Of a DNA stretch of 64,000 nt, positions 12,247-22,359 are shown one piece after another; the stretch's first letter is position 1, and the number at the start of each line of letters is the position of its first letter. The stretch is taken from positions 806,001-870,000 of the forward strand of contig WACJ01000114.1 of NCBI GenBank assembly GCA_008973525.1. Direction: 5' to 3'. Origin of the DNA: Stenopsyche tienmushanensis (taxonomy: Eukaryota; Arthropoda; Insecta; Trichoptera; Stenopsychidae). Position numbers and translations under genes: made by a program. Under the pieces are notes generated by a model. It was not told where the DNA came from and ran no database searches. It saw only the letters and a list, made by a program, of their open reading frames with translations.

Positions 12247-12567
12247 GGCAGCATAAATTGAAGGTCATCTAATACAGGTGAATAATTTAATAGTTGTGCT
12301 CTGTCGTGTTTCCTGACTATCATTATGACAGTCTGGCGACTGTCATTGCCAGACTATCATTATGACAGTCTGGCGACTGTCATAATGATAGTCTGGCACT
12401 CAGTCACCAGACTGTCATAATGATAGTCTGGCACTCAGTCGCCAGACTGTCATAATGATAGTCTGGCACTCAGTCGCCAGACTGTCATAATGATAGTCTG
12501 GAGACATGCCAGAGCACAACTATTAAATTATTCACACGCATTAGATGACTTTCAATTTGTGCTGGCA
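12247..12567. mobile_element. Foldback element with satellite core
   Basis: Inverted terminal repeats of about 60 bp (12247-12310 and 12503-12567, sharing GAATAATTTAATAGTTGTGC) flank a core of tandem units. Partial relatives lie at 25512-25620 (one end plus one unit) and 47340-47590 (both ends, different core). No coding capacity. The type fits foldback elements; a Helitron-like element with an internal satellite is an alternative. Confidence 0.65.
12313..12501. repeat. 35-bp near-palindromic tandem array
   Basis: Units of about 35 bp centred on CAGACTGTCATAATGATAGT, each itself nearly palindromic, spaced by CGACTGT- or CACTCAGTC-type linkers. The first two units run in one orientation and the following units in the other, so the array contains an inversion point near 12375-12390. 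Confidence 0.75.
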
Positions 12568-12569
12568 GA

Positions 12570-13310
12570 TCTCAGTCTAAAAAAGTTTTAATCTAAGATT
12601 TAAGCGAAAAAATGTATTAAATCCCTTTTTTTCAATATATTAATAGATACATATAATAGGTTTTTTTTTGTTATTCTGCGACTATGAATAAGACAATAGA
12701 CTTGAAATATCGAAAAGATATATAGTTTGAATTTTAGTTTGCCTCTTAAAAAGTCACGTAAAGCGATCTAATAATCGCTTTCAAACTTAACAATGTTAAG
12801 TATAAATGCCTTAAACTTAAAGAAGAGCAAGATCGAAACTGCAGCTATGTTTAAATTAAATTAAAATTATTTTTTTATATTTATATAGAAGTTACTGTCT
12901 AAAATATCATCTGTAAATTGTCAATATTTTACAAGTATTATTATACAAAAGTAAAAATAAGCCTTGTAATTTATGAAACTTAAAAAAAATTAAAAATACG
13001 ACTAAACTTGATTGCCATGATCCTTCGAGCATGCAAATTTTTTAAGACCATTGAAATTTGATTATCCTGTTATATTTTAAAATAAAAATGAATGAACCAT
13101 TTGATTAACACGAAGTGTACACATTTTTGACACACACACGATTTCAAGAAAATAACCACAGTTAAAACGTGAAAAACCAACGATTTTTATTTGTGATTTC
13201 TATTCAAGTTTTGAACTTTAAATTCGGGTAGATTTTCAGTCGTAGCACAACATGACATTAAACATTTAGTAGAGATCAATATATAGGAGAAAATTAATAA
13301 AGGCATTTAA
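12570..13310. other. No gene recognised
   Basis: Very AT-rich, with no frame, repeat end or RNA signature identified. Confidence 0.45.
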
Positions 13311-13314
13311 AATA

Positions 13315-13578
13315 TTACAATTTTTCGATAAACACAAATTCAACTGGGAAGATTTCACTGAAGCACACTGTGAACAGATCTGAGTCGGTGCACAATTCGC
13401 TTGGATTCAATCTTTTCGGAGGACTTCCGATATCGAATTTTAAATCCCACGGTTGATACACCACTCGATGATTTTTTTCTTCTCTCCAAAGAGCAAGAAA
13501 TGATGTTTGCCAACCAAAATTTACCACACGACTGACGATTGCCCGCGCAAACAATTGCCTATGTTCTCCCAAGTAAGG
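13315..13578 (-). CDS. Unrecognised ORF, about 87 codons
   Basis: An uninterrupted frame between a TGA near 13582 and the TAA ending at 13315. The translation has the composition of a genuine protein (QLFARAIVSRVVNFGWQTSF, HRVVYQPWDLKFDIGSPPKR, LCTDSDLFTVCFSEIFPVEF) and is less AT-rich than its flanks. There is no obvious ATG start or clear splice acceptor at its head. I do not recognise the family. It abuts an equally protein-like frame on the opposite strand (13541-13945), so the pair may be rearranged pieces of one inserted gene or unrelated exons. No function assigned. Confidence 0.4.
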   Translation of the reverse strand, partial: PYLGEHRQLFARAIVSRVVNFGWQTSFLALWREEKNHRVVYQPWDLKFDIGSPPKRLNPSELCTDSDLFTVCFSEIFPVEFVFIEKL

Positions 13579-13945
13579 TCATCGAGGTAGCAAAGGCCTT
13601 ACCTAGGGTCAACGGTATAGTTATGAGATATTTAAACGGAAAAGATCGTAAGCTTTTCGACGTTCATCACATCCTTAAAAGAGATTACGCCCCCCTTTGA
13701 AAAGCTATGCAAACAATAAAGCTTCGAAAGGCGCAACGAAACCACAAAGTCTCTTCGACAACCACGACGCCAGGAATTATATCCAAGCTAACTTTTTACG
13801 AATCCTGGATATTGATACTCATCTTACGACATTTCGAATCTACGATCAATATTTTAAAAAGGATGCGCATTTATTGGAAGGAACAAAGGCTGCATATACA
13901 TTATTCATGAATTACCCAAAAAAGAAGAACCTAAAAAAGGTATAA
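13541..13945 (+). pseudogene. Unrecognised coding relic with one frameshift
   Basis: Frame 13541-13699 reads VIEVAKALPRVNGIVMRYLN and KLFDVHHILKRDY, then stops at a run of six C (13690-13695). Immediately after, another frame continues through SLFDNHDARNYIQANFLRIL and TTFRIYDQYFKKDAHLLEG to a stop at 13945. The two frames differ by one base at the C-run, so a single-base loss is the simplest explanation. The gene is not recognised; a domesticated or viral origin is possible but unsupported. Confidence 0.4.
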
Positions 13946-13949
13946 ATAA

Positions 13950-14540
13950 TGATTTATTTCATTTACATCGTTATACCAACATTTATACGTATCGTTTGAA
14001 TAACACGATTTCTTTCCGAGGACTAGCTTATGCATTCCTTTTAAATTCATTTAAATAATTCAAATATACATACCAGGACATCCACCATAAATGGGAGATT
14101 TACATCAGAATATAAATGCTATCGTTTTTGTTTACAATACATTATAAATTGTACAGAATTCACCAGACCAAGTGTTACTGATTTAAATCATCATATTTTG
14201 AACCAAAAGATGACATTTAGAATAGATTTTAAAGTTGTCCAAATCACACTTGCACAACAGAGTATAGATTTCAAAAAGCGATCTTTATAATTAACAGTTC
14301 AAACAAAATCTATTCAATAACTGGATAAATATCTTAAAAATAACTAATCCTTGAATTGCAACAATATCGGAATGGATTCTGCAATACTTGCCCAACGATG
14401 ATCTGTCTGTACAAAATATAATTTATTAGTACATCCACAAATTCACGACAAGGTTTGGATTAAGAATAAAAAAATGTGGAATTAATTGCTGATTAACATA
14501 CTTTATTGAATCATAAATACTTCAGGATTCATCTAGAACA
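13950..14540. other. No gene recognised
   Basis: AT-rich, with no frame or repeat boundary identified. Confidence 0.45.
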
Positions 14541-14723
14541 GTGCTCCCCAACCGGTGGTCTGCGTCCCGGTAATACTAAGAAAGGTTCTTTCACGCCCCT
14601 TTGTATTAAGGGAAGAATCAAAACATAAGTCTACTTAGAAACCTTAATCTTTCTCTCTCTCGTTTTAAGCTGAGAAAAGATCTGGTTCTTTGGGATTCTC
14701 GCGTACAAGAAGAGGATATATAA

Positions 14724-15070
14724 ATGCTTCAACTTTTGCAAGAATTTTTAATTGCTGTTGACGTCGACAGGAAAGTTTTTTTAAATGTAATAAGTCAAAA
14801 CTTGGATGCATCGGTACTAAAATTGAATCACTATTATCATAAAAATGAGGATCCTTGTAAAGGAAATCTTTGGATTAATAATCCCTTCATGGAGGACTTT
14901 ATTTCATAAACTCTTACGAGTAGAGAAAAAGAACAATTAATAGAGTTGTCTTCGGATGCTATTATGATATTCAGACACAAAACATTAACATTTACTTAAT
15001 TTTGGATATCAGTGAAAGATGAATATTCATCTTTAAGCTGTAAAGCTATAAATTTATTAAAGGAATAGAC
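14724..15070 (+). pseudogene. hAT transposase C-terminal fragment (SCAND3/ZBED-like)
   Basis: Reads LLQEFLIAVDVDRKVFLNVI, KGNLWINNPFMEDFIS, stop, then TSREKEQLIELSSDA and FWISVKDEYSSLSCKA. This is the dimerisation-side region of SCAND3/ZBED-type hAT transposases (KGNxWIxNPF...TxxEKEQLIELSSD...FW). Stops at 14907 and later make it non-functional. The same segment, also broken, is at 63430-63760. Confidence 0.7.
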
Positions 15071-15132
15071 TGGACATGAATGCAGCAATTGGTCTGTCAA
15101 AGACACCACTGCAGCCAAGAATATCCAATATA

Positions 15133-16023
15133 CGAGTTAAATTCAGAAAGTAAGTGTACTAGATTTTTTTTGAGAAAAAATAGTATTTGAGAAAATATTA
15201 CAGGACATTGTTGATACATTTATTGAATATTTTTCCATATAATTGCCATGTCGTTGAATGCATGCGGCGAGTCGTGCTATAGCTTTTTTATGCCTTCCTC
15301 GAAGAACTCTCCCGCCAGCTCTTTTCCCTACTTCAGAACCTCTTTCTGCACCTGTTCCTCGATTGAAAAACTAATTCCACCCATATGTGACTTCAGGGAG
15401 GTAAAAAGATGATGATCTAAAGACGCCAAGTCAGGGGAATACGGGAAAGTTGTTCAAAACATCCCAACCGAATGAATCCAAGAGCACCTTTGTGGCTGAG
15501 GCTGTGTGAGGAAAGGCGCTGTCGTGAAACAAGCACGCTCCTCTGATCATCCTTTTGTTTTGAATGCTTCTTTTGAGCTTTTTAGGATGTCACAATATTG
15601 TTGTGCATTGATGGTTTCCCTCTGAGGTAGAAATTCGACTAAAATTATGCCTTTTCGGCCCAAAACATTGAGCCCATGATTTTTTTGCTCGAAATTGTGG
15701 TATTGAATTTTTTTGCAGATGGGGAATTGATATGATGACTGTATTTTGACTCAGGCGTTTAATAAACCACCCATGTTTCATTTCCAGCTACGAAAACGCT
15801 CAGAAAATCCTACTATTTCAATTCAAATCGCTCGCACGTAGCTCGCACTTGGTGGGATTTCTTACCGACATCTTTCACGCAACTGGACATTGCGGCGTGA
15901 GTTTTTGTACTACGTATTCTTGATATGTTTGCTATGTCAGGATATCCCCTTTTACCACTCAGTGTTAAAAAAAAATCACAGTCCGTTATAGTTACAGTAC
16001 ACTTACTTTCTGAACGTGCCTCG
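15133..16023 (-). mobile_element. Mariner element inserted in the hAT relic
   Basis: About 891 bp between TA dinucleotides (15131-15132 and 16024-16025), with terminal repeats sharing TTCAGAAAGTAAGTGTAC at 15142-15159 and reversed at about 15994-16011. Reverse-strand translation gives a complete but broken mariner catalytic domain: FVAGNETWVVY (first D replaced by N), then LFHDSAFPHTAS for the second and SPDLASLDHHLF for the third, separated by frameshifts and stops. The copy at 63366 lacks this insertion. Confidence 0.8.
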
Positions 16024-16267
16024 TATTAGCAAAGATGCACCAGCAGGTTTCGCATTAATTTGTTGAAAACTCCATTGTTTCTGTTAAATTTTAATGTATT
16101 AGACTGTTGTTAGTATGTTTATTTGTTAGTTATAGTTATCTCCACCTGTCACAGTATAAGATTTAAAAAATATTACATAAATAACCATTTTTATTCCAGT
16201 ATTAGTGGTCCGAAAAAAATATTTACTTTTTTTTACCGGTTCGCAGGTGCAAAAAGGTTAAAGACTA

Positions 16268-16735
16268 ATGATCGACAACGTAAATTTTAGTTTAGAAAAT
16301 AAGGTCCGAAATGAGAGAACGGTTAAAGTGGATGACGATATTCTGCGAGCTGAAATTGAATGGCGAGTATTATGCGAACTTATTGCAACGTTTGAGTGAT
16401 GAAATCCAGAAAAAAAAACGATCGCATTTGGCTAAAAAGAAAGTGTTTGATTAAGACAATGCATCAGTTCACACATGAAATCAATGAATTAAAGTTCGAA
16501 TTGCTTCCTCGTGCAGCTTATTCGCTGTATTTAGCCCTTTCAGGTTATTTTTTTTTCCAAACTTGAAAAAAGGTTCGGTGGTAAAAAATTGCCAACAATT
16601 AAGTGGTGTCAGCGATTGATGACTATTTTAAAAAGCTCGACGATTCTCACTATAAACAGGATATCGAAGCTATTGAACATCGCTGGAAATAGTGTATCGA
16701 GCTGAAAGGAGACTATGTTGAAAAATAGAGATATT
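16268..16735 (+). pseudogene. Mariner transposase remnant, M1-like
   Basis: Starts with the DNA-binding-domain end (NFSLENKVRNERTVKVDDDI, LRAEIE), then jumps to fragments of the catalytic domain and to a well-preserved tail (YFKKLDDSHYKQDIEAIEHR, IELKGDYVEK) ending at a stop near 16727. Stops and frameshifts are frequent. The DNA-binding segment is the same as in 34632-35072. Confidence 0.7.
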
Positions 16736-16739
16736 TTTT

Positions 16740-17830
16740 TCCATGTTGTTGTTTACTTTGTTAGATTTGGTACTTACTACAACTTTCGTACATTGTATTG
16801 TATTCGATTATATAAAGGCACACGTGCTTATCCTAGTTTCATTGTTCATTCGACTTCCTTGAAATAATTTACATATCAAGTAGCATCTTCAGATAAATAT
16901 ATATTTGTACATATACCCCTTTTAGACGCTTAATATTATTTCGGGCCTTTTTGTAAAATGATTATAATAGTATCGGCTAAATGCAGATTACTTAAATCAA
17001 GAAACTCTGACACAATTCCAAAATACAATCTAACTTTTAACCTTTGAGCTTTGTCATAATGGTATATTTTTCTGCAACGTGCCTACACTACGATTATTTA
17101 TCTGGGTCATATTTTGATCCAGTTTCTTAAAATAATCTATTGATGCTACTTAACCCTGTCTTTATTGCCACCGTCAATTTGAGTTTTAGGAGCAAAATTA
17201 CAAAGACTTCATTATTATTTCCTAATGTTTTTCATTCATTATTATTTATAGAATGATATGAATATATACCTAAATATATGTCCTTTTCGGCTTTGTAATT
17301 TAGAAGTTATATATGATGTATACTCATCTCTATAAAACTAGTTAATTTGGCAATTCGATTAATTTAATATTTTAACACAATAGACCGGCTTTATTCATAA
17401 AAACAATGTTTGGAAACAAACACAAAACTGACAAGGACTTAAACATTAATAAAAACGATTATTCCACTGAGATCTTCTTTCTAACGAGTCTGACTAAATA
17501 TCAGGATGCCGCGTTAAGATCAAGCCAAAACAAGTTCCAAACACAACAAAATTGAATTGTATAAACGCGATAATTAAATTAAGATTTCGGAATCCAAAAG
17601 TGAAGAGATTGAGGAATATTCATATATACTGAAAAGAAAAAAAAATGCTAAATGTATACCATGTCAAAAAAATGATGCTTTTTGTCCAAGAAATAGGGTT
17701 CACCTTTTTTTCAAACGTTATGTCATTGAATGAAAATTATGGAAATAATTAGCTATCTAAACGCTTACTTATGTTATAATTAAGTTTGCCCTAATATCAC
17801 AAACTAATGGGAAATGTATAGACCATATGA
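16740..17830. other. No gene recognised
   Basis: No convincing frame, repeat boundary or RNA gene seen. Confidence 0.4.
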
Positions 17831-17835
17831 AAATA

Positions 17836-19195
17836 AGCACTCGAATTCGCTCGGGTAAGTTGCACACGGACGGGAAGACACCCTCAGTTGGGTAGGAGCG
17901 AATCCGAGATGCACTTAACACTTTCGCGCGCGATCACCGTCAATGCCCTCGTCATCTACTCGTTTCGCGAATCCGATTGCCGACGATATTAAAAACTATT
18001 TAAACCATCGCTAATACACACAATGAGGGGTCGGTCATTCTGTCCCGTGTTATTGTATCAGAGTAATGGGAGTCGAAAGCACTTGTTCTTAACATTTTTT
18101 AACAACAATTTTATGAGATTACAAAAAAATCTCCATAAAGTGTCGGTCGTTTATTGTTTTTTGAGCACCACCTGCAGCGCAAATAATATGTTTCCCTTTT
18201 ATAATTTTTGGGACAGATTTTTTTTCCAAAAAATGATCAGTGTTGACTATTGTTGGAGCGGTAGTGGTAGTCACTAAAATTGCAGAAAACTCATCGCCTT
18301 TTCGGTTTATTGTTCATAAGAGGGATTATATACGTACATAATAAGAGGGTCCCACATTCTTCCATTTAAAAAACAAATAAAAATCTTCCATATAAAATAA
18401 TTATTCAGTTGACAAAATAAGCTTACTTTCTTCATTCATTGACAATTGCAAAAAAATAACTAGACACCCTTCTTTTTTCTAGATTTTACTTCTTCAACCT
18501 TTTTTTATGCTGCGTCGGAGGCTATTGTAATGTTTGATTGCTAAATCTGATTTATGAGGCTTGTTCCATAAAGATCTTTTAACAATTTTTGTTACATTTA
18601 CCTAAAAATATTTTGGGAATATATATTATTTTATGTGATTTTGCCGAAATTGGTAATCCGAAACGTAAATACATAACACTTTTACCAGTGAGCGATGTTC
18701 ATAATATGTATGTCCTCCAAGTCGTTGCATCGCAAAAATGGAATTATTCACCAAAATTAATTTATCTCGGAAAAGTTTGGAAATCTTTGAGCCATGTTCT
18801 GAAAAAGGTTTGTGTCCCGTGCGCGGCAAGCATTGGACTAATCCGGCGGGAGAGGTTACAGAGAGGTACATGCAGTCACAGATGTGCTGCAGCGACGAAG
18901 GGATTGACGGTAACCGCGCGCGAAAGCGTTACGTATGTCTCACCCTGGCCCGACAACGCCCTAGCGAGAAAAGATGGGACTTGACTTTTGCGTTCGTCAA
19001 TATGTTCATTTAGGAGACCCGCTGGGTGAGCGTTTGAAATGAAGCTCGGTGGTTATGCTACCTTCAATATCGAGCGAATGAGGAGGTGAATGTATGATAC
19101 AGACGCGATGGATGTAGCCCCTTCCTGTTAATGGATATTGAAGAGGCCCATAGTTCTGCAGTGGACTGTTTTGTGGTTGCACTATGATGATGATG
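17836..19195 (+). repeat. R repeat copy A, split by a piggyBac element
   Basis: Sequence 17836-17918 and 18924-19195 is one dispersed repeat, seen inverted at 21500-22350 and partly at 59770-60135. It ends in an ATG/GATGATGATG tail, which would fit the 3' end of an RTE- or CR1-type LINE, but no reverse transcriptase was seen, so the class is open. It is interrupted at TTAA 17915-17918. Confidence 0.6.
17915..18923 (-). mobile_element. P1, internally deleted piggyBac copy
   Basis: Left end TTAACACTTTCGCGCGCG (17915) and an inverted right end CGCGCGCGAAAG at about 18912-18923. Sequence 17915-18070 is the reverse complement of 21107-21270, and 18305-18850 matches 19370-19745 in reverse, so this is an opposite-orientation, deleted copy of the element at 19316-21270. 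The right TTAA has been lost. Frames inside (for example 18589-18984) show no transposase motif. Confidence 0.7.
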
Positions 19196-19315
19196 AATAG
19201 GATAAAATTACAACAGAAAAATATAAATTAAAAAATATTATGTAACGAATAGGGAAAAGCTCGAGAAAAGCTCTAGTTGTTGTTGCAATTGCAATCACTC
19301 ACTCTCATGACGTAA

Positions 19316-21270
19316 TTAACGCTTTGCGGCGTGTCGATCGTAAGTCTTACGTTCGTTCTAACTGCATCTGGTGACAAAACTTGCTCGGCTAAAACTCTCG
19401 TGCCGGATTAGTCTTTTGTATATCGCCTTCGGGGACACAAAAAAACAAGACAAAAAAAACAAACCATTTTCAAAACATTGCTCAAAGACTCTCAAACTTT
19501 CCCGAATAAGATAAATTAATTTTGGTGAATCATTCGATTTTTGCGATGCACAAACTATAATACATATTATAAACATCGCTCACTATCGCGTATTCGACAA
19601 TTTCGCCAAAATAAAATAAAATCACATAAAATAATGTATTTTGTCAACAGAATAGTTATTTTTAATAGAATATTTTTAAATTGAAAAATGTGGAACCATC
19701 GTATTATGCACGTATATTATCCCTCTTATGAACAATAGGATCGGTGCTATTTGTTGTAGTCTTTTTATCAAGCATTTTACGATCCATTGACGAAATCTTA
19801 AAAGTATCGTAAATTTAGCAGCTGGTCTCTTTGTTTAGACTTTCTTTTCTAGTTTCGCCGAAGATCGCCGTTACAATGACTCAAGTAAGCAGAGCAATTT
19901 CGTTATCTATAAATACTCATTTTTGTCATTTATGAGCTTCTAAACATTTTGCATATATATATATTATACTCGCTCTCGCCTTTCGTTGAGTTCAATTGTG
20001 TATAACATTTTCGTTTTGTATTTGGATTATTTCGCATTCCGCTTTTAGTACCTATCAAAGTGATTTTGTTGATCGTGAAGTTTGGATAATGCCTGGACCG
20101 ATAATCATGCTTCACAAGGAAATGATAATTGGACAAAGAGCCATAAAACAATATCAGATTTTGGTTTTGATTCTGCATCTTCAGGAATTAAAAAAGATAT
20201 TGGAGATACATCTATAGAATTTTTTAGAAGTGTTTGGACTGAGGAAATTAAAAAACTGTTGATAAAATTTACGAATGCTTATGGAAAAAAGTTGTTGAAA
20301 AACAAATTACCAAAAACAAGACACTACACGGTGACCAAATTCAATGAAATAAATGATATGGAATTGGATAATTTTTTGGAGCTGTGTCTGCTCGGTGGGC
20401 AAATAGGTTTTCCAACATTAAGAAAAATGTTTTCATGTGCTCCGTTGTATTATCATCCAATATTTTCTTATATAATTTCGGGTAGAAGATTCGAAAAAAT
20501 ATTGAGATGTTTGAATTGTACATTAAACAATAATGACAGGATGTCAAAAATAAGCCCACTTATTGACATCGTTGTTTCGAATTTTCAAAATATATATTCT
20601 CCATCGGAAAAAATTTCTTTAGATGAATATCTTCTTCTTCGTCGAGGGCGACTGTGGTTATGGCAATACATGAAAGGGAAGAAAGCTAAATATGGCATCA
20701 AATTTTATAAACTTATTTGAGCTGCAGGTGGTGTTTGAAAAATAATAAACGTGCCAACACTACATGGAGATGCCAAACCTGCAATAAAAATCCTGCTCTA
20801 TGTAGTGGAAATTGCTTTATTTATTTTCATCAATAATTTTTTTATAGATACTAATTTTTTGGATTTTTCTTTTGTAAATTGTAAATTTATAAAATTATTT
20901 CGCAATCTTATGACCTATATTATTATTTTTTATAGCTTTGTAAACCCTTTTTGTGTATTTTTAAAAGTGTGTACTGTGTGTAATTTTCGCAAATTTGTAA
21001 ACCACAGAATCACCCCATATATATCCACATACGAAAAATAAATATAATACAATAAAAATAGAATACGATCCTTGGCAAAAATAAAAATGTTGAGAACAAT
21101 TGTTCGACTCCCATAAATATAATACAATAACAGGAGACGGCCCGTCTCAGACGGGATAACCGACCCTTCATTGGGTGTTCTAGCGATGGTTTTGTTACTC
21201 TTTGAATAATGTCGTCAATCGGATTTACGAAACAAGGTAATCAGAATCTGATTGTACGCGAAAGTGTTAA
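19316..21270 (+). mobile_element. P2, piggyBac element with partial transposase
   Basis: About 1.95 kb bounded by TTAA (19316-19319 and 21267-21270), with ends TTAACGCTTTGCGGCG and, reversed, TTAACACTTTCGCG. It encodes a truncated transposase (20041-20836). The catalytic core after the first aspartate is deleted, so it cannot be autonomous. P1 is its inverted, further reduced relative. Confidence 0.8.
20041..20836 (+). pseudogene. piggyBac transposase, N-terminal part plus Cys-rich tail
   Basis: The long frame (to a stop at 20720) shows the piggyBac N-terminal and first catalytic region: SIEFFRSVWTEEIKKLLIKF, FLELCLLGGQIGFPTLRKMF, RRFEKILRCLNCTLNNNDRM, then SNFQNIYSPSEKISLDEYLL, where the D of LDE is the first of the three catalytic aspartates. 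The second and third aspartates are missing. At 20723-20836, in another frame, the C-terminal Cys-rich domain follows (CRWCLKNNKRANTTWRCQTC, then NPALCSGNCFIYFH), which in this family binds transposon ends. A frameshift near 20082 (SDFVDREVW upstream in a different frame) hides the true start. About 210 + 37 codons remain of roughly 600. Confidence 0.85.
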
Positions 21271-21499
21271 TTGCCTCCCTAAAGAAATAACCACCCATAT
21301 GTTGCTTCTTTTTCCATACTTTCTACTATTATACAAGTCACCTTTAAAATTTTACCAACATTAAGCATTAATTTATTTTTCAACCGTATCCAATCAAATG
21401 AGTCCAACTGACAAGAATTTTTTCAAGCGTCATCGTTAACATTTTTCCAAATTTCACGGTTTTCACATTTTTTTTACAGTCAACATTCATAAGATTCCA

Positions 21500-22350
21500 A
21501 CTCAATTTCAAACACTCACCCAGCGGGTCTCCTGAATGAACGTATTGACGAACGCTTTCACGACCGTCTCGATAGGGAGTGTGGGATTTTTGTAAAGATT
21601 GAGTAGTTTTCTTCGGGCGACAGTGAAAAACTACTCTAGACAACCTTTTTTATTCTACTGAAAAGGGCTTTCTGGAGTGTAGAGTCCAGTCCCACCTTCA
21701 CTCGCTAGGGCGTTACCAGGCTAGGGGTGAAGACATACGCAGGGTCGTAACTAGGGCGTGGCAAAGCAGGCGCCCGCCACGGGCGCAACTGGGCTTGGGG
21801 CGCAAAACGCAGAATACATGAATCAACACTGATTGACTCTGTCCGTTTTTATAATATATGCTAAGTTGTCTAATCATATTTTCTTCATTACCACTATGTT
21901 CGTGTATGGCATCCGATCACGATCCGCTCATTTGTTATATAAGCGGTCCGAAAAGCGGACCGATTGAGCATATGAACCTTATGGCCACTCCGTCCTCTTT
22001 TAGGGCTTTTTGCGGCATTTTCTATAATCTGTACGATTACGGAAACAAAATAGCTTTTAGACACTTTCTATCATAGTATTTTTTTACAACAATAACTGCC
22101 ATATATACGTTAGGTCGGGTACTTTTGGGACTATCTTTGTATATTTTAAGTCATACTTTATAATTTAATTTATTGCATTTATAGGGGCGGGGGGGGCGTT
22201 AAGTTAGATATTTGCCACGGGCGCTTCATACCCTAGTTACGGCTCTGGACATACGTGACGCTTAAGTGTATCTCGGATTCGCTCCTACGCCAACTGAAGG
22301 ATTCTCCCCGTCCACGTATAACTTACCCGAGCAAATTCGAGACTGAGTGC
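21500..22350 (-). repeat. R repeat copy B, split by hAT-V
   Basis: Reverse complement of R copy A: it shares the CTCGGGTAAGTT head (22335 side), the TTAA site (22262-22265, here empty) and the GGAGACCCGCTGGGTGAG stretch (21500-21535). It is interrupted by a hAT at 21740-22247 with an 8-bp duplication. Confidence 0.65.
21740..22247. mobile_element. hAT-V1, 508-bp non-autonomous hAT
   Basis: Perfect 8-bp target duplication GACATACG (21732-21739 and 22248-22255). Terminal repeats are CAGGGTCGTAACTAGGG and, reversed, CAGAGCCGTAACTAGGG. No transposase. It contains a hairpin CGGTCCG-AAAAG-CGGACCG at 21944-21962. Related copies: 47933-48743 and a fragment at 45674-45790. Confidence 0.85.
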
Positions 22351-22359
22351 TTTCCTATT

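Larger units (their letters stand above)
14542..16267 (+). mobile_element. hAT element relic 1 carrying a mariner
   Basis: Starts CAGTGCTCCCCAACCGGTGG, a common hAT end, and finishes near 16266 with TGCAAAAAGGTTAAAGAC, whose reverse complement matches the start. A decayed transposase C-terminus lies at 14724-15070. A second copy of the same family starts at 63366. The element is split by a mariner at 15133-16023. Confidence 0.7.

Noticed and set aside
18589..18984. 131-codon plus-strand frame
   Set aside because: Runs across P1 internal sequence and its junction with repeat R; Arg/Thr-rich composition and no motif, so probably chance.
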